Position numbers and translations under genes: made by a program
In this document: in pieces, positions 29,512-38,218 of the stretch
Position numbering within the stretch: position 1 is the first letter of the stretch
How the letters are laid out: every line of letters begins with the position of its first letter
The notes under the pieces: model-generated
The model's input: only the letters and a program-made list of their open reading frames with translations
What the model was told of the DNA's origin: nothing
Database searches by the model: none
DNA from: Idiomarina sp. PL1-037
Lineage (GTDB): Bacteria; Pseudomonadota; Gammaproteobacteria; Enterobacterales; Alteromonadaceae
NCBI RefSeq assembly: GCF_034422975.1
Contig: NZ_CP139873.1
Location: 682,001 to 746,000, forward strand
Length of the DNA: 64,000 nucleotides
Direction of reading: 5' to 3'

Positions 29512-31089
29512 ATGACTAGAGATATCCACGATCACCGAATATTGATTTTAGATTTCGGCTCTCAGTACACTCAGCTGATTGCCCGCCGTATTCGCGAAAT
29601 TGGCGTTTACTGTGAGCTTTGGGCCTGGGATGTTGACGAAGCCGACATTCGGGACTTCGCGCCTAAAGGCATTATTTTATCCGGTGGCCCGGAAAGCGTT
29701 GCAGAAGAAGGCTCACCGCGTGCGCCGGAATATGTCTTTAACGCAGGCGTTCCGGTGTTTGGTATTTGCTACGGTATGCAGACCATGGCACATCAGCTGG
29801 GGGGCTCCGTTCAATGCTCACTGGAACGTGAATTTGGTTACGCGCAAATTGAACTGGTAGAGCAAAGCCCGCTGTTTAAAGCCATTGAAGACGCTGTGTC
29901 TGAGTCAGGTGCGCCGCTACTCGACGTATGGATGAGCCACGGTGACAAAGTGGAAATGATTCCGGAAGGCTTCCATACCGTAGCGAAAACCTCTTATTGT
30001 CCGTATGCCGCAATGGCTGACGAAGAACGTCAGTTTTATGGGGTGCAGTTCCACCCGGAAGTCACTCACACGCGGCAGGGACAGCGCATGCTGGAGCATT
30101 TTGTCAGCGATATCTGCGGCTGTGAGAAGCAATGGACGCCGGCAAAAATCATCGACGATGCCATTGAGCGGATCCGTGAACAGGTGGGTAGTGACAAGGT
30201 TATTTTAGGCTTGTCAGGCGGCGTTGATTCGTCGGTAACGGCTATGTTGCTGCACCGTGCCATTGGTGACCAGTTAACTTGCGTGTTTGTCGACAACGGC
30301 TTGTTGCGCCTGAATGAAGCGGAGCAGGTAATGGAAATGTTCGGCGACCACTATGGTCTGAACATTTTGCCAATACGTGCTGAAGACCGCTTTTTAGATG
30401 CTTTGGCGGGCGAGAATGACCCGGAGAAAAAGCGTAAAATTATTGGTAATACCTTCATTGAAATTTTTGATGAAGAAGCCGGTAAGCTGACCGAAGTAGA
30501 CTGGCTGGCGCAGGGCACTATTTACCCGGATGTCATTGAGTCTGCAGGCTCTAAAACCGGTAAAGCGCACGTGATTAAATCGCACCACAACGTGGGCGGT
30601 TTGCCGGAAGACATGAAGTTAGGTTTAGTTGAGCCGTTACGCGAGTTGTTTAAAGACGAAGTGCGTAAAATAGGGCTTGAGTTAGGCCTGCCTTATAACA
30701 TGCTGTATCGTCATCCGTTCCCGGGGCCTGGTTTGGGCGTTCGTGTGCTGGGTGAAATAAAGAAAGAGTACTGTGACTTACTGCGCCGTGCCGATGCAAT
30801 TTTCATTCAAGAGCTGCATAACGCGGACTGGTACAACAAAGTAAGCCAGGCCTTTGCGGTATTCCTGCCGGTGCGTTCGGTGGGTGTTATGGGTGATCAG
30901 CGTAAATACGACTGGGTTATTGCCATACGTGCCGTAGAGACTATCGACTTCATGACCGCACGCTGGGCACATTTACCGTATGAGCTGCTAGAGAAGGTAT
31001 CGAACCGGATTATCAACGAAGTGAACGGGATTTCCCGTGTAACCTACGATATTTCAGGTAAACCACCTGCCACCATTGAGTGGGAATAA
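29512..31089 (+). CDS. guaA: GMP synthase (glutamine-hydrolysing)
   Basis: A 525-residue cytosolic enzyme converting XMP to GMP with ATP and glutamine. The N-terminal class I glutamine amidotransferase domain has GICYGMQ (nucleophile C86). The ATP pyrophosphatase domain has the P-loop LSGGVDSS (234-241), and the dimerisation domain ends with the conserved SGKPPATIEWE tail. Length and motifs match the E. coli enzyme. It is second in the guaBA operon, with AGGA upstream of the ATG. Confidence 0.98.
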   Translation: MTRDIHDHRILILDFGSQYTQLIARRIREIGVYCELWAWDVDEADIRDFAPKGIILSGGPESVAEEGSPRAPEYVFNAGVPVFGICYGMQTMAHQLGGSVQCSLEREFGYAQIELVEQSPLFKAIEDAVSESGAPLLDVWMSHGDKVEMIPEGFHTVAKTSYCPYAAMADEERQFYGVQFHPEVTHTRQGQRMLEHFVSDICGCEKQWTPAKIIDDAIERIREQVGSDKVILGLSGGVDSSVTAMLLHRAIGDQLTCVFVDNGLLRLNEAEQVMEMFGDHYGLNILPIRAEDRFLDALAGENDPEKKRKIIGNTFIEIFDEEAGKLTEVDWLAQGTIYPDVIESAGSKTGKAHVIKSHHNVGGLPEDMKLGLVEPLRELFKDEVRKIGLELGLPYNMLYRHPFPGPGLGVRVLGEIKKEYCDLLRRADAIFIQELHNADWYNKVSQAFAVFLPVRSVGVMGDQRKYDWVIAIRAVETIDFMTARWAHLPYELLEKVSNRIINEVNGISRVTYDISGKPPATIEWE

Positions 31090-31101
31090 GCAGGTAAACA
31101 T

Positions 31102-31142
31102 TGGCTGGCCGTTGCAGGGAATCTTCCGAAAGACGCCAGCCA
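31102..31142 (+). other. Inverted repeat after guaA
   Basis: TGGCTGGC (31102-31109) pairs with GCCAGCCA (31135-31142) across a 25-base loop. No T-run follows directly, so it is at best a weak or Rho-assisted terminator for guaBA. Confidence 0.35.
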
Positions 31143-31172
31143 GTACCTAACTTCCACCTCCCACTATTTTTT

Positions 31173-31229
31173 TGACATGTATATTTGTCATTTTTTACGT
31201 TTAGGCTAATATGACATATATAACTGTCA
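31173..31229 (+). promoter_or_regulatory. Two matching operators and promoter of the first hipBA module
   Basis: Two palindromes of identical layout, TGACA-N8-TGTCA, lie at 31173-31190 and 31212-31229, 39 bases apart centre to centre. A candidate promoter, TTTACG (31194-31199) with TATATA (31217-31222) at 17-base spacing, places its -10 inside the second palindrome. A TTGACA also overlaps the first. This is the expected layout for autorepression by a HipB-like antitoxin, inferred from position. Confidence 0.65.
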
Positions 31230-31242
31230 ATTAGGCTGATTT

Positions 31243-31494
31243 ATGACTCCCAGAAAAGAGATTGGCAAGCGATTACAGCTAGAGCGAAAGGCTCAGAGGC
31301 TGTCTCAATCGGAAGCTGCCGCGAAAATAAAAAGTAATCGGCAAACCATTTCAGCTATTGAGCGCGGTGTTTATTTAGGTTCACTTGCGACTTTTGAACG
31401 GTATCTAATGCTATTTGGTTATTCGTTAGCAATAACTAAAACTAAGATGCCGACATTTGAAGAACTTGACGACTTGTTTCCGCTGGAGGATTGA
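31243..31494 (+). CDS. HipB-like antitoxin (XRE family)
   Basis: An 83-residue protein with an XRE-type helix-turn-helix (IGKRLQLERKAQRLSQSEAA, then SNRQTISAIERGVYLGSLAT). The C-terminal tail is acidic and aromatic (MPTFEELDDLFPLED), like tails that contact the partner kinase. It is the predicted DNA-binding antitoxin of the pair and likely binds the two palindromes just upstream. The partner hipA-like gene starts one base after its stop, which couples their translation. Confidence 0.85.
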   Translation: MTPRKEIGKRLQLERKAQRLSQSEAAAKIKSNRQTISAIERGVYLGSLATFERYLMLFGYSLAITKTKMPTFEELDDLFPLED

Positions 31495-31495
31495 T

Positions 31496-32707
31496 ATGTC
31501 AGAGAGTCTATCGCAATACCCGTCACGTGTCAGAGAATTGGGCATAAAGCTTAACAGTCAGTCGGTTGGGCGGCTGGTACATGGCTCTCAGTACAGTTTT
31601 AGCTACGAGAGAGAAGCTCAGCCGGTTTCTTTATCTATGCCGAACAGGGTTGATCCTTACGTATCAGGTAAGTTGCCTCCAATTTTCACCATGAACTTAC
31701 CTGAAGGTTTCGTCCGGCGTTACATCGAAGAGCGGCTGAGGCGTTATGCAAAAGTTGATGAGATGTACCTTTTGACTCTACAAAGAGATAAAGGAATTGG
31801 CGCGTTAAATTATCATTCCAATGAGCTACCTGAAAGCAAAACCGAAGCTGTTGCGCTGAATGACATTCTATCCTGGAATAGCCAGAATGAGGCCTTGTTC
31901 CCGCAGTTACTGGAACGTTTTTATCTTCAAACCGCAATTTCCGGAGTTCAACCGAAAGTTGTTGTTCCCTCAGAAAAAGCGACACTTGTTTATCCAGATC
32001 TGATTATAAAGGCGGCGGACGAAGAGTTTCCTAATTTAACGGCTAACGAGTTTATTTGCTTATCAGCAGCGGATTATTGTGGCCTGGAAAAACCGGAGTT
32101 TTGGTTATCGGATAACCGAGAACACTTTGTTATGAAGCGTTTTGATATCGACGGTGACAAGAAATATGCCGTGGAAGACTTTTGTGTCTTAACCAAGCGT
32201 GACTCAGCTGATAAGTATCGTTCCAGTTATGAACAAGTAATGAAAGTGGTGCAGTTGTTTACTCGAAGTGCCGAGCAGCTTCAGAAAGTGTATGAATATA
32301 TTGTTTTTAACGTACTTATTGGTAATGGTGACGCGCATTTAAAGAACTTTTCAGTTTTATATAGTGCAGAAGTACCTGAGCGTATAACAGTGACACCAAT
32401 CTATGATGTAACCCACACCATTATTTATCCAACAATTGATAATAATATGGCGTTAAAGCTGTTTGGCAGCAAAGAGTTTCCAACACAGCATTTCTTACGT
32501 AAATTGGGTGAAGACTTCGGCATTGCAGAGCCTCAATCGGTGATCACTAATTTTGCTGATAAATTAGCGACATTTATACAAGGATTTAATCAATGGGATG
32601 TCTTTCCTGAACTGAAGCCCTCAATGGAAAAACATTTGAGTTCAATAATGGTGTCGGAACCAATAGTGAGTGGTCACCGACACCATAAAAAACGTAAATA
32701 TACGTAG
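31496..32707 (+). CDS. HipA-family Ser/Thr kinase toxin (module 1)
   Basis: 403 residues. I chose the ATG at 31496 because GGAGGA lies five bases upstream; an in-frame start at 31457 would run through the antitoxin gene. It has a HipA N-terminal subdomain (about 20-105), a nucleotide-loop motif ISGVQPKVVV, the catalytic loop GNGDAHLKN (276-284, catalytic D279) and a metal-binding YDVTHT segment. The family phosphorylates a target such as an aminoacyl-tRNA synthetase, giving growth arrest; the target here is unknown. All kinase motifs look intact. It differs strongly from the second HipA in this window, so the two modules are not a recent duplication. Confidence 0.88.
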   Translation: MSESLSQYPSRVRELGIKLNSQSVGRLVHGSQYSFSYEREAQPVSLSMPNRVDPYVSGKLPPIFTMNLPEGFVRRYIEERLRRYAKVDEMYLLTLQRDKGIGALNYHSNELPESKTEAVALNDILSWNSQNEALFPQLLERFYLQTAISGVQPKVVVPSEKATLVYPDLIIKAADEEFPNLTANEFICLSAADYCGLEKPEFWLSDNREHFVMKRFDIDGDKKYAVEDFCVLTKRDSADKYRSSYEQVMKVVQLFTRSAEQLQKVYEYIVFNVLIGNGDAHLKNFSVLYSAEVPERITVTPIYDVTHTIIYPTIDNNMALKLFGSKEFPTQHFLRKLGEDFGIAEPQSVITNFADKLATFIQGFNQWDVFPELKPSMEKHLSSIMVSEPIVSGHRHHKKRKYT

Positions 32708-32712
32708 AGCCT

Positions 32713-33237
32713 TTAGAAGTGGTAAGTCACACCTAAATGTACTTCGTTGTCGATGCTGTTGAAGTTTCCGCGGAAACCGGCGTCAGCAGAGAATTGCTCA
32801 GTGAAGGCGTAGCGTAAGCGGGCACCCACTGATGCAAAGCCGTCTAAGCCCCAGTCATAACCAACGTCAACAATAGCGGTGGTTTGCTGGCTTAATTTAG
32901 TCATGGTGCCGATGCCGGCATAAGCGCTGGTGTCATCGTCGTTACCAAAGTCATAGTGGCTAACACCGGCTTTCAAGAAAGTATTGAATTGCTTGCCTGC
33001 GCCCATGTCCATGAAGTATTTAGCACCAGCACGGATTGAGTAGTCACCCATGTCTGTAAACTGTATTTCACCCACCCAGTTCGGGGCGATGGTTTTGGAG
33101 CCTTCTACGTAGAAATCGGAATCGTGGAAGTCAGAGAAACCGCCGCTAACATAGTTTAGATCATCAGCTTTGCTGGCTGCTGAAAACATAAGCGAGCTGC
33201 TTGCGAGTAAAGCTGTTATTAGTATCAATTTTTTCAT
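32713..33237 (-). CDS. Small outer-membrane beta-barrel protein
   Basis: 174 residues from the ATG at 33237, which has AGGAGG eight bases upstream; a longer start at 33261 is less likely. A signal peptide (MKKLILITALLASSSLMFSA, then ASKA) is followed by alternating beta-strand sequence with Asp/Gly-rich turns, ending in ...GVTYHF. The terminal Phe is the usual signal for beta-barrel assembly. Length suits an eight-stranded barrel. Function is unknown. It converges with hipA (5 bases apart) and lies downstream of the secreted EEP-family gene on the same strand. Confidence 0.8.
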   Translation of the reverse strand: MKKLILITALLASSSLMFSAASKADDLNYVSGGFSDFHDSDFYVEGSKTIAPNWVGEIQFTDMGDYSIRAGAKYFMDMGAGKQFNTFLKAGVSHYDFGNDDDTSAYAGIGTMTKLSQQTTAIVDVGYDWGLDGFASVGARLRYAFTEQFSADAGFRGNFNSIDNEVHLGVTYHF

Positions 33238-33290
33238 AGTTTGCCTCCTTGGATATGACATTTGTATTATGGCACCCAGAAGGCTGAATA

Positions 33291-33341
33291 GCAGCCCTTC
33301 AACTGTAAAGGTTAAGTAAAATAAAGGGCTGCGGGGGGGGG
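33291..33341. repeat. Inverted repeat with adjoining G9 tract
   Basis: GCAGCCCTT (33291-33299) and AAGGGCTGC (33324-33332) form a 9-bp stem, directly followed on the + strand by nine G residues (33333-33341). It lies between the EEP-family gene and the outer-membrane protein gene, both on the minus strand. It lacks the T-run of an intrinsic terminator. Confidence 0.5.
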
Positions 33342-33358
33342 CGTTGTAGCCTGCCAGG

Positions 33359-34567
33359 CTATTTAACGATATCCAGCCAGACCAAACGGTGATCGGAAGA
33401 GGCGCTGCGTTTTTGCATTAGCTTACTACCGGCCTCATCACCGACAGGCCAGAACACGCCTGCGTCTTTTACGACTAAATCGTTAGACGGCAGCACGTAG
33501 TCGACGCGCTTGCGCCAGGCCGCGGTATGATACTGCGAGCCTTGTTTGTCTGGTGAGTGCTGTTCGCCGCCTCGGCTTTGGGGTTTAACGTCATTTACCC
33601 GAGGGTGCTGCAGTAACTGTTCTATCGCACCATCAATACCGCCAGAGCCAGCTTCCGCGTTCATGTCGCCTAAAACGATAAAGCTTTCATTTTGCTCAAG
33701 CCCGCCGCGTGTGCCTTCATCATCATAAATATAATTGTCTTTACCTGGCGTTAAGTAGTCAGCAAATAAGCGAATTTCATCATAGTTACGCATGCCGTTG
33801 CTGTTTTCCGGGCCGTCGAATGCTGGCGGTACCGGGTGAGCCGCCAATAAATGGATGACTTTGTCGCCCACTTGCACCGGAATGTCCCAATGCGACTTTG
33901 AGCTTAGCGGGTACTGCGCCATAACTTCCTCGGGGTACCATTGCTCGTCAGTAGCCTGTTTCTGTTCGTTCATCACGTAAGGAATATGGCGGCCTGGCAT
34001 GTCTTTCCACAAGAAGTGCTGAAAGGTTCGTGCTTTATCGGCTTGCAGTGGGTATCTAGACAAAATGACCATACCGTACTGACCCGGATACCAACCAAAA
34101 CCCCAGGCGTCGATGCCGGTGCCTTGTGCCTTGCCGTCACGGTTTAAGTCAAAAGGCGAGGGCACACCGGTATTTACCGGAGCAATATAAGCATAAGGAT
34201 ACTCAATTGCTTTTTGTCCGTTCTGTGAAACCGACAGGTACTTTTCCTGAAAGACATTTACGCCAATTTCTTTATCAACGTAGTCGAATTCGTTCAGTAA
34301 AACGATATCAGGTCGCACACGTTGAAGTATTTCGGCAATACCACGAATTTGCTCATGATCCTGCTGTAACACCTCTGGTACAGGAGATTTTTCTAATTGC
34401 GGGAGCTCGCTGTCGCTCAGGTAATTAGATGCGTCCATACTGACATTAAAAGTCGCAACCCGTATGGTTTCTGGTTCGCCTTTGCCGGAACCGGCGGTTG
34501 CATTAAAAGAGGTAGGAATCATAAGAACAACGAATGTTAAAATTAATAAAAACCGTATAAAGCCCAT
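33359..34567 (-). CDS. Secreted endonuclease/exonuclease/phosphatase-family protein
   Basis: 402 residues from the ATG at 34567 (MGFIRFLLILTFVVLMIP), which begins directly with a signal peptide; a TTG at 34633 would add 22 residues. The mature part has the EEP (DNase I-like) fold motifs in order: ATFNVSM (Asn), LLNEFDYV (metal-binding Glu), HLLAAHPVPP, VLGDMNAEAG and the C-terminal SSDHRLVWLDI. Substrate cannot be told from sequence: DNA, or phosphate esters such as phospholipids, are all possible. It is divergent from the first TonB receptor gene, with a palindrome between them, and precedes the small outer-membrane protein. Confidence 0.85.
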   Translation of the reverse strand: MGFIRFLLILTFVVLMIPTSFNATAGSGKGEPETIRVATFNVSMDASNYLSDSELPQLEKSPVPEVLQQDHEQIRGIAEILQRVRPDIVLLNEFDYVDKEIGVNVFQEKYLSVSQNGQKAIEYPYAYIAPVNTGVPSPFDLNRDGKAQGTGIDAWGFGWYPGQYGMVILSRYPLQADKARTFQHFLWKDMPGRHIPYVMNEQKQATDEQWYPEEVMAQYPLSSKSHWDIPVQVGDKVIHLLAAHPVPPAFDGPENSNGMRNYDEIRLFADYLTPGKDNYIYDDEGTRGGLEQNESFIVLGDMNAEAGSGGIDGAIEQLLQHPRVNDVKPQSRGGEQHSPDKQGSQYHTAAWRKRVDYVLPSNDLVVKDAGVFWPVGDEAGSKLMQKRSASSDHRLVWLDIVK

Positions 34568-34655
34568 GGGATAACCGTTTGAGAGCAGCCTAAGACAGTG
34601 GGTGAGAATAAAGGTTCCCGGATGACTAGGCAAGAGCTAATAATTTGATTAAAAT

Positions 34656-34673
34656 ATGTCACATATCTGACAC
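34656..34673. promoter_or_regulatory. Palindrome in the EEP/TonB-receptor divergent region
   Basis: ATGTCAC-ATAT-CTGACAC can be read as a palindrome (TGTCA-N6-TGACA) or as two 7-base half sites with 4-base spacing, loosely like a Pho box. It sits 89 bases from the EEP start and 190 from the receptor start. The remaining 34568-34863 region is AT-rich with no other clear element. Confidence 0.35.
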
Positions 34674-34863
34674 AAAAATGTCTTAGAAGCGTAATGAAAT
34701 CAGCCCGATCCCATACAGCTCAGACTTCTTACTCTTTTTTGTTTTCGCAAAAAAGTTCCATTGCTTCTTTAACTTTCATTAAGTTGTCACATTTCTTCTT
34801 TATAACCTCTCGTCCATTTAAAGCTTTTTGTTTTATCGTTGCTACAAAACTAGGAAATCAAAC

Positions 34864-37800
34864 ATGAAATTGAACTCCAAGGTGAGTCGTATTTCTGCAG
34901 CTGTTGCTTTGGCTGTAGGTCTTTCGACAAGCGCTTTTGCTCAAGAAACATCATCATCTATGCGCGGTGTTATTAGTGGCCCTCAGGGTAACCCCGCTGC
35001 GAATACTAAAGTGGTTGTTATTCATCAACCAACCGGAACGGTGAATGAGTTTACTACTAATGAAGACGGTGTGTTTTCCGCCAAAGGTCTTCGCGTTGGT
35101 GGACCTTATCAGATAATTCTTGATTCTGATAAATACCGCGATGCAGTTTTAGAAGATGTGTATCTTGATCTTGGAGACACTTACCGGCTGACTCGTCAAC
35201 TTGAGTCTGCTGATATGGAACGTTTGGTTGTTACCGGCTCTGCCATTCTGATGGAAAGCGGCGGAGCCAGTAGTAGCTTTGGCGAAGAGACCATCAACAA
35301 CATGCCAAGCTTAAACCGCGACTTGAAAGACGTTGCGCGCATTAATCCGCTGGTCAGCATTAATGGTTCAGGTGAAATGACCATTGCTGGCGGTGACCCT
35401 CGCACAAACAGCATTACTGTTGATGGTATTGGCCAGAACGATGACTTTGGTCTGAATTATGGCGGCTACCCAACTGAGCAGCCTCCCGTTTCTCTAGGTG
35501 CCATTGAACAAATTTCTGTAGACGCCGCGCCATTTTCTGTGAAAAAAGGCGATTTCTCTGGCGGTACCATTAATGCCGTAACTAAATCGGGTAGTAACGA
35601 GTTTAAAGGCGAAGTCTTTTTCGAATACTCGGGAAAAGATTTAAAAGGTGACGTTGATGCCATTCGTGAAATTAAAGAGGATGGCAAGCCCGTACTTGAT
35701 GACAACGGCTACCGTACTTATCGAGAGGAGACGGTCGAGCCAAACCAGACAGTAGAAACCTTCGGTTTGTCTTTGTCTGGCCCCATTATTAAAGACAAGC
35801 TCTTCTTTTTCACAAACTATGAAGAGTGGAGCAACGAGCTGGCACTGGACTACGGCTTTGAGGGCAGTGGTGCTACTAACGAGTTCTCAATTTCGGAAGA
35901 GACATTTAAGGACTTCATGGAAATTCTTGAAGGGCCTCGTTATAACTTGAGTGACTCTTTGGGTGGCGATCCGGAAGATAAAGACCGTAAGTGGTTAACC
36001 AAATTAAGCTGGAACATCAACCAGGCGCATCGCTTAGACTTAACTTATCAGTGGCAGGACAACTCCGACGAACGAAACTTTTCGACCGGTGGAGACACGG
36101 TTACTTTAGCTTCCAGCCGTTATACATTCCATACCCGTATGAGCAACATTAGCATGCGCTTATACAGTGACTGGTCGTCCAATTTTATCACTGAAATGGG
36201 TCTGACCTATAAAGATGTTGATACACGTTCTTTAACTAATTCAAATCTTGGTTCCGTCACAGTAGACCAGTATTTCAGAGGACCAGAGTTTGTTTTTGGA
36301 ACCAATAAGTATCGGCATGCAAACGTTGCCGAAAATGATAACCTGACCTTTAACTTTGATGCTACCTACCTGATGGGCGACCATGAAATTGTGTTTGGTA
36401 CTCAAATAGAAAAACTGAACCTGTACAACAAGTTTATTCAGGACGCTAAAGGCTCCTGGGAGTTTGATAACTTCGAGGGCTTTGCAAACGGTGAAGTCGG
36501 TAACTACGATGGTAACTGGGACTTCGATTACCAAAACGCTTATAACAACGTTCCCGAGCTAGCGGCTTTGGATGTGGATCGTACAACCTACGCCTTGTAC
36601 GTTGGTGATACCTTTTATGTGACCCCGGACTTAGAAATTAATGGTGGCTTACGTTACGAGCGTTTAAGTTCAAGCGATACCCCTACGCTGAATGAAAACT
36701 TCAAAGAAGCATATTCCGATCAGGGGATAACGAACCAGGAAAACTTAGACGGGCTGGACATTATCCTTCCGCGCGTTGGTTTTAAATATTTCACGGACAG
36801 CAGCCTGGTGGTTCGTGGTGGTATTGGTCGTTTTTACGGCGGTGTTCCGAATGTTTGGTATACCAACCCATTCGCCAATGATGGTGTGACTTTAGTTTCA
36901 GCACCGAACAGCACCATTGCCGACTATTATGCTAATAATCAGGTTGATGACTTCTCGAGTGTTCCTCAGGAAATCAAAGATTCGCTGGAAAAAGGTGATG
37001 GTAGCATCAACTATACCGACCCGAATTTTGATTTGCCCAGCGACTGGCGTGCGCAGTTAGCCTTCGACTATGAATTAGACATTCCTTACGTTGGCGATAT
37101 GTTCAATGCAACGACATCGTTTATGTACAAACGAATAGAAGACCAGCCCGTGTGGTATAACACCGCATTAGTTGAAGTCGGTCGTGCAGAAGATGAAGAA
37201 CGGATCATCTATGAATCTCGTTATGAAGGTGACCGGGCTCGTAACTACGATATTATGCTGACCAACTCTCCGGACGATGGGCGCGCATTTATCTTCTCTC
37301 AGTCGTTGGCTAAACAATGGAATAATGGCTTAAGCTTTACTGCCAGCTATACGTATCAGGATGTAGAAGATAACGCAGCTGGTTCATCATCTCAGGCAGT
37401 GAGTAATTACAAGCACTATGTAGCAAAAAACCGCAACCAGGCTTTTACTGCAACGGGTAATTTTGAAACCGAGCACAGCCTGAAAATTACTTTAGGTTAT
37501 AAAAAAGAGTTTTTTGCTGACTACGAGACACGTTTTAACTTGTTCTATGAGCGTCGCTCGGGTCGCCCATTCAGCTATGTAATGGGAATGTATGAAGACG
37601 GCGACTTCGGTGATACCGCCGCTGGTGGTCTTTATACGCAATCTGCGTACCTCCCTTACATACCGTCAGGGGAAGGTGATGATAACGTCGATTGGGAAAA
37701 CTCGATCAGCTGGAACAAAATTAAAATGTTACTGGATAACGCTGGCATAGCGTACGGTGGAGAAGGCTACATTTTGGACAGAAACACCCATAATCAACCT

Positions 37801-38097
37801 TGGGTTACGGATCTAGATTTGAGCATTCAGCAGGAAATTCCGGGCTTTATGGATGGCCATAAAGGGATTCTGTACTTAACCATTGATAACTTTGCGAACT
37901 TACTGAATAACGACTGGGGAGTTGAGCGTCGCCTGACATACCCGCAAGTTGGTTTGTATGACTTCGGTGGTCTGAGTGATGACGGGAAATACCAAATTGA
38001 TATGAAACATCAAGGGTACTACCCGAATAACTATGACACGGTCGATTTAAACAGCTCCTCCTGGAGCGCTAAGTTGGGCGTTCGTTACACCTTCTAA
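34864..38097 (+). CDS. Oar-like TonB-dependent receptor 1
   Basis: 1,077 residues from the ATG at 34864 (AGGAAA upstream). The signal peptide ends AFAQ. Next is a carboxypeptidase-regulatory/Ig-like domain (about 28-115: RGVISGPQGNPAANTKVVVI ...), then the plug (about 120-240: DPRTNSITVDGIGQND, KKGDFSGGTINAVTKSGSN) and a long barrel ending GVRYTF. This layout is that of Oar/OmpA-related TonB receptors rather than classic siderophore receptors. The substrate is unknown; peptides, carbohydrates or phosphate compounds are all possible. It is followed by a strong terminator and a paralogue. No TonB/ExbBD genes lie nearby. Confidence 0.9.
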   Translation: MKLNSKVSRISAAVALAVGLSTSAFAQETSSSMRGVISGPQGNPAANTKVVVIHQPTGTVNEFTTNEDGVFSAKGLRVGGPYQIILDSDKYRDAVLEDVYLDLGDTYRLTRQLESADMERLVVTGSAILMESGGASSSFGEETINNMPSLNRDLKDVARINPLVSINGSGEMTIAGGDPRTNSITVDGIGQNDDFGLNYGGYPTEQPPVSLGAIEQISVDAAPFSVKKGDFSGGTINAVTKSGSNEFKGEVFFEYSGKDLKGDVDAIREIKEDGKPVLDDNGYRTYREETVEPNQTVETFGLSLSGPIIKDKLFFFTNYEEWSNELALDYGFEGSGATNEFSISEETFKDFMEILEGPRYNLSDSLGGDPEDKDRKWLTKLSWNINQAHRLDLTYQWQDNSDERNFSTGGDTVTLASSRYTFHTRMSNISMRLYSDWSSNFITEMGLTYKDVDTRSLTNSNLGSVTVDQYFRGPEFVFGTNKYRHANVAENDNLTFNFDATYLMGDHEIVFGTQIEKLNLYNKFIQDAKGSWEFDNFEGFANGEVGNYDGNWDFDYQNAYNNVPELAALDVDRTTYALYVGDTFYVTPDLEINGGLRYERLSSSDTPTLNENFKEAYSDQGITNQENLDGLDIILPRVGFKYFTDSSLVVRGGIGRFYGGVPNVWYTNPFANDGVTLVSAPNSTIADYYANNQVDDFSSVPQEIKDSLEKGDGSINYTDPNFDLPSDWRAQLAFDYELDIPYVGDMFNATTSFMYKRIEDQPVWYNTALVEVGRAEDEERIIYESRYEGDRARNYDIMLTNSPDDGRAFIFSQSLAKQWNNGLSFTASYTYQDVEDNAAGSSSQAVSNYKHYVAKNRNQAFTATGNFETEHSLKITLGYKKEFFADYETRFNLFYERRSGRPFSYVMGMYEDGDFGDTAAGGLYTQSAYLPYIPSGEGDDNVDWENSISWNKIKMLLDNAGIAYGGEGYILDRNTHNQPWVTDLDLSIQQEIPGFMDGHKGILYLTIDNFANLLNNDWGVERRLTYPQVGLYDFGGLSDDGKYQIDMKHQGYYPNNYDTVDLNSSSWSAKLGVRYTF

Positions 38098-38103
38098 GAA
38101 TGA

Positions 38104-38134
38104 AAGGCCTCACATTTTTGTGGGGCTTTTTTTT
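38104..38134 (+). terminator. Intrinsic terminator after TonB receptor 1
   Basis: AAGGCCTCAC and GTGGGGCTTT pair as a ten-bp stem (two G-T pairs) around an ATTTTT loop, with a run of eight T residues. Confidence 0.85.
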
Positions 38135-38218
38135 GGATGAAATTCATAGAGCTGTAATAAATGAGATATATCCTCACTTATAAATAAAGCCAAAACCAAA
38201 ACTGGGAAGAACAAAACT

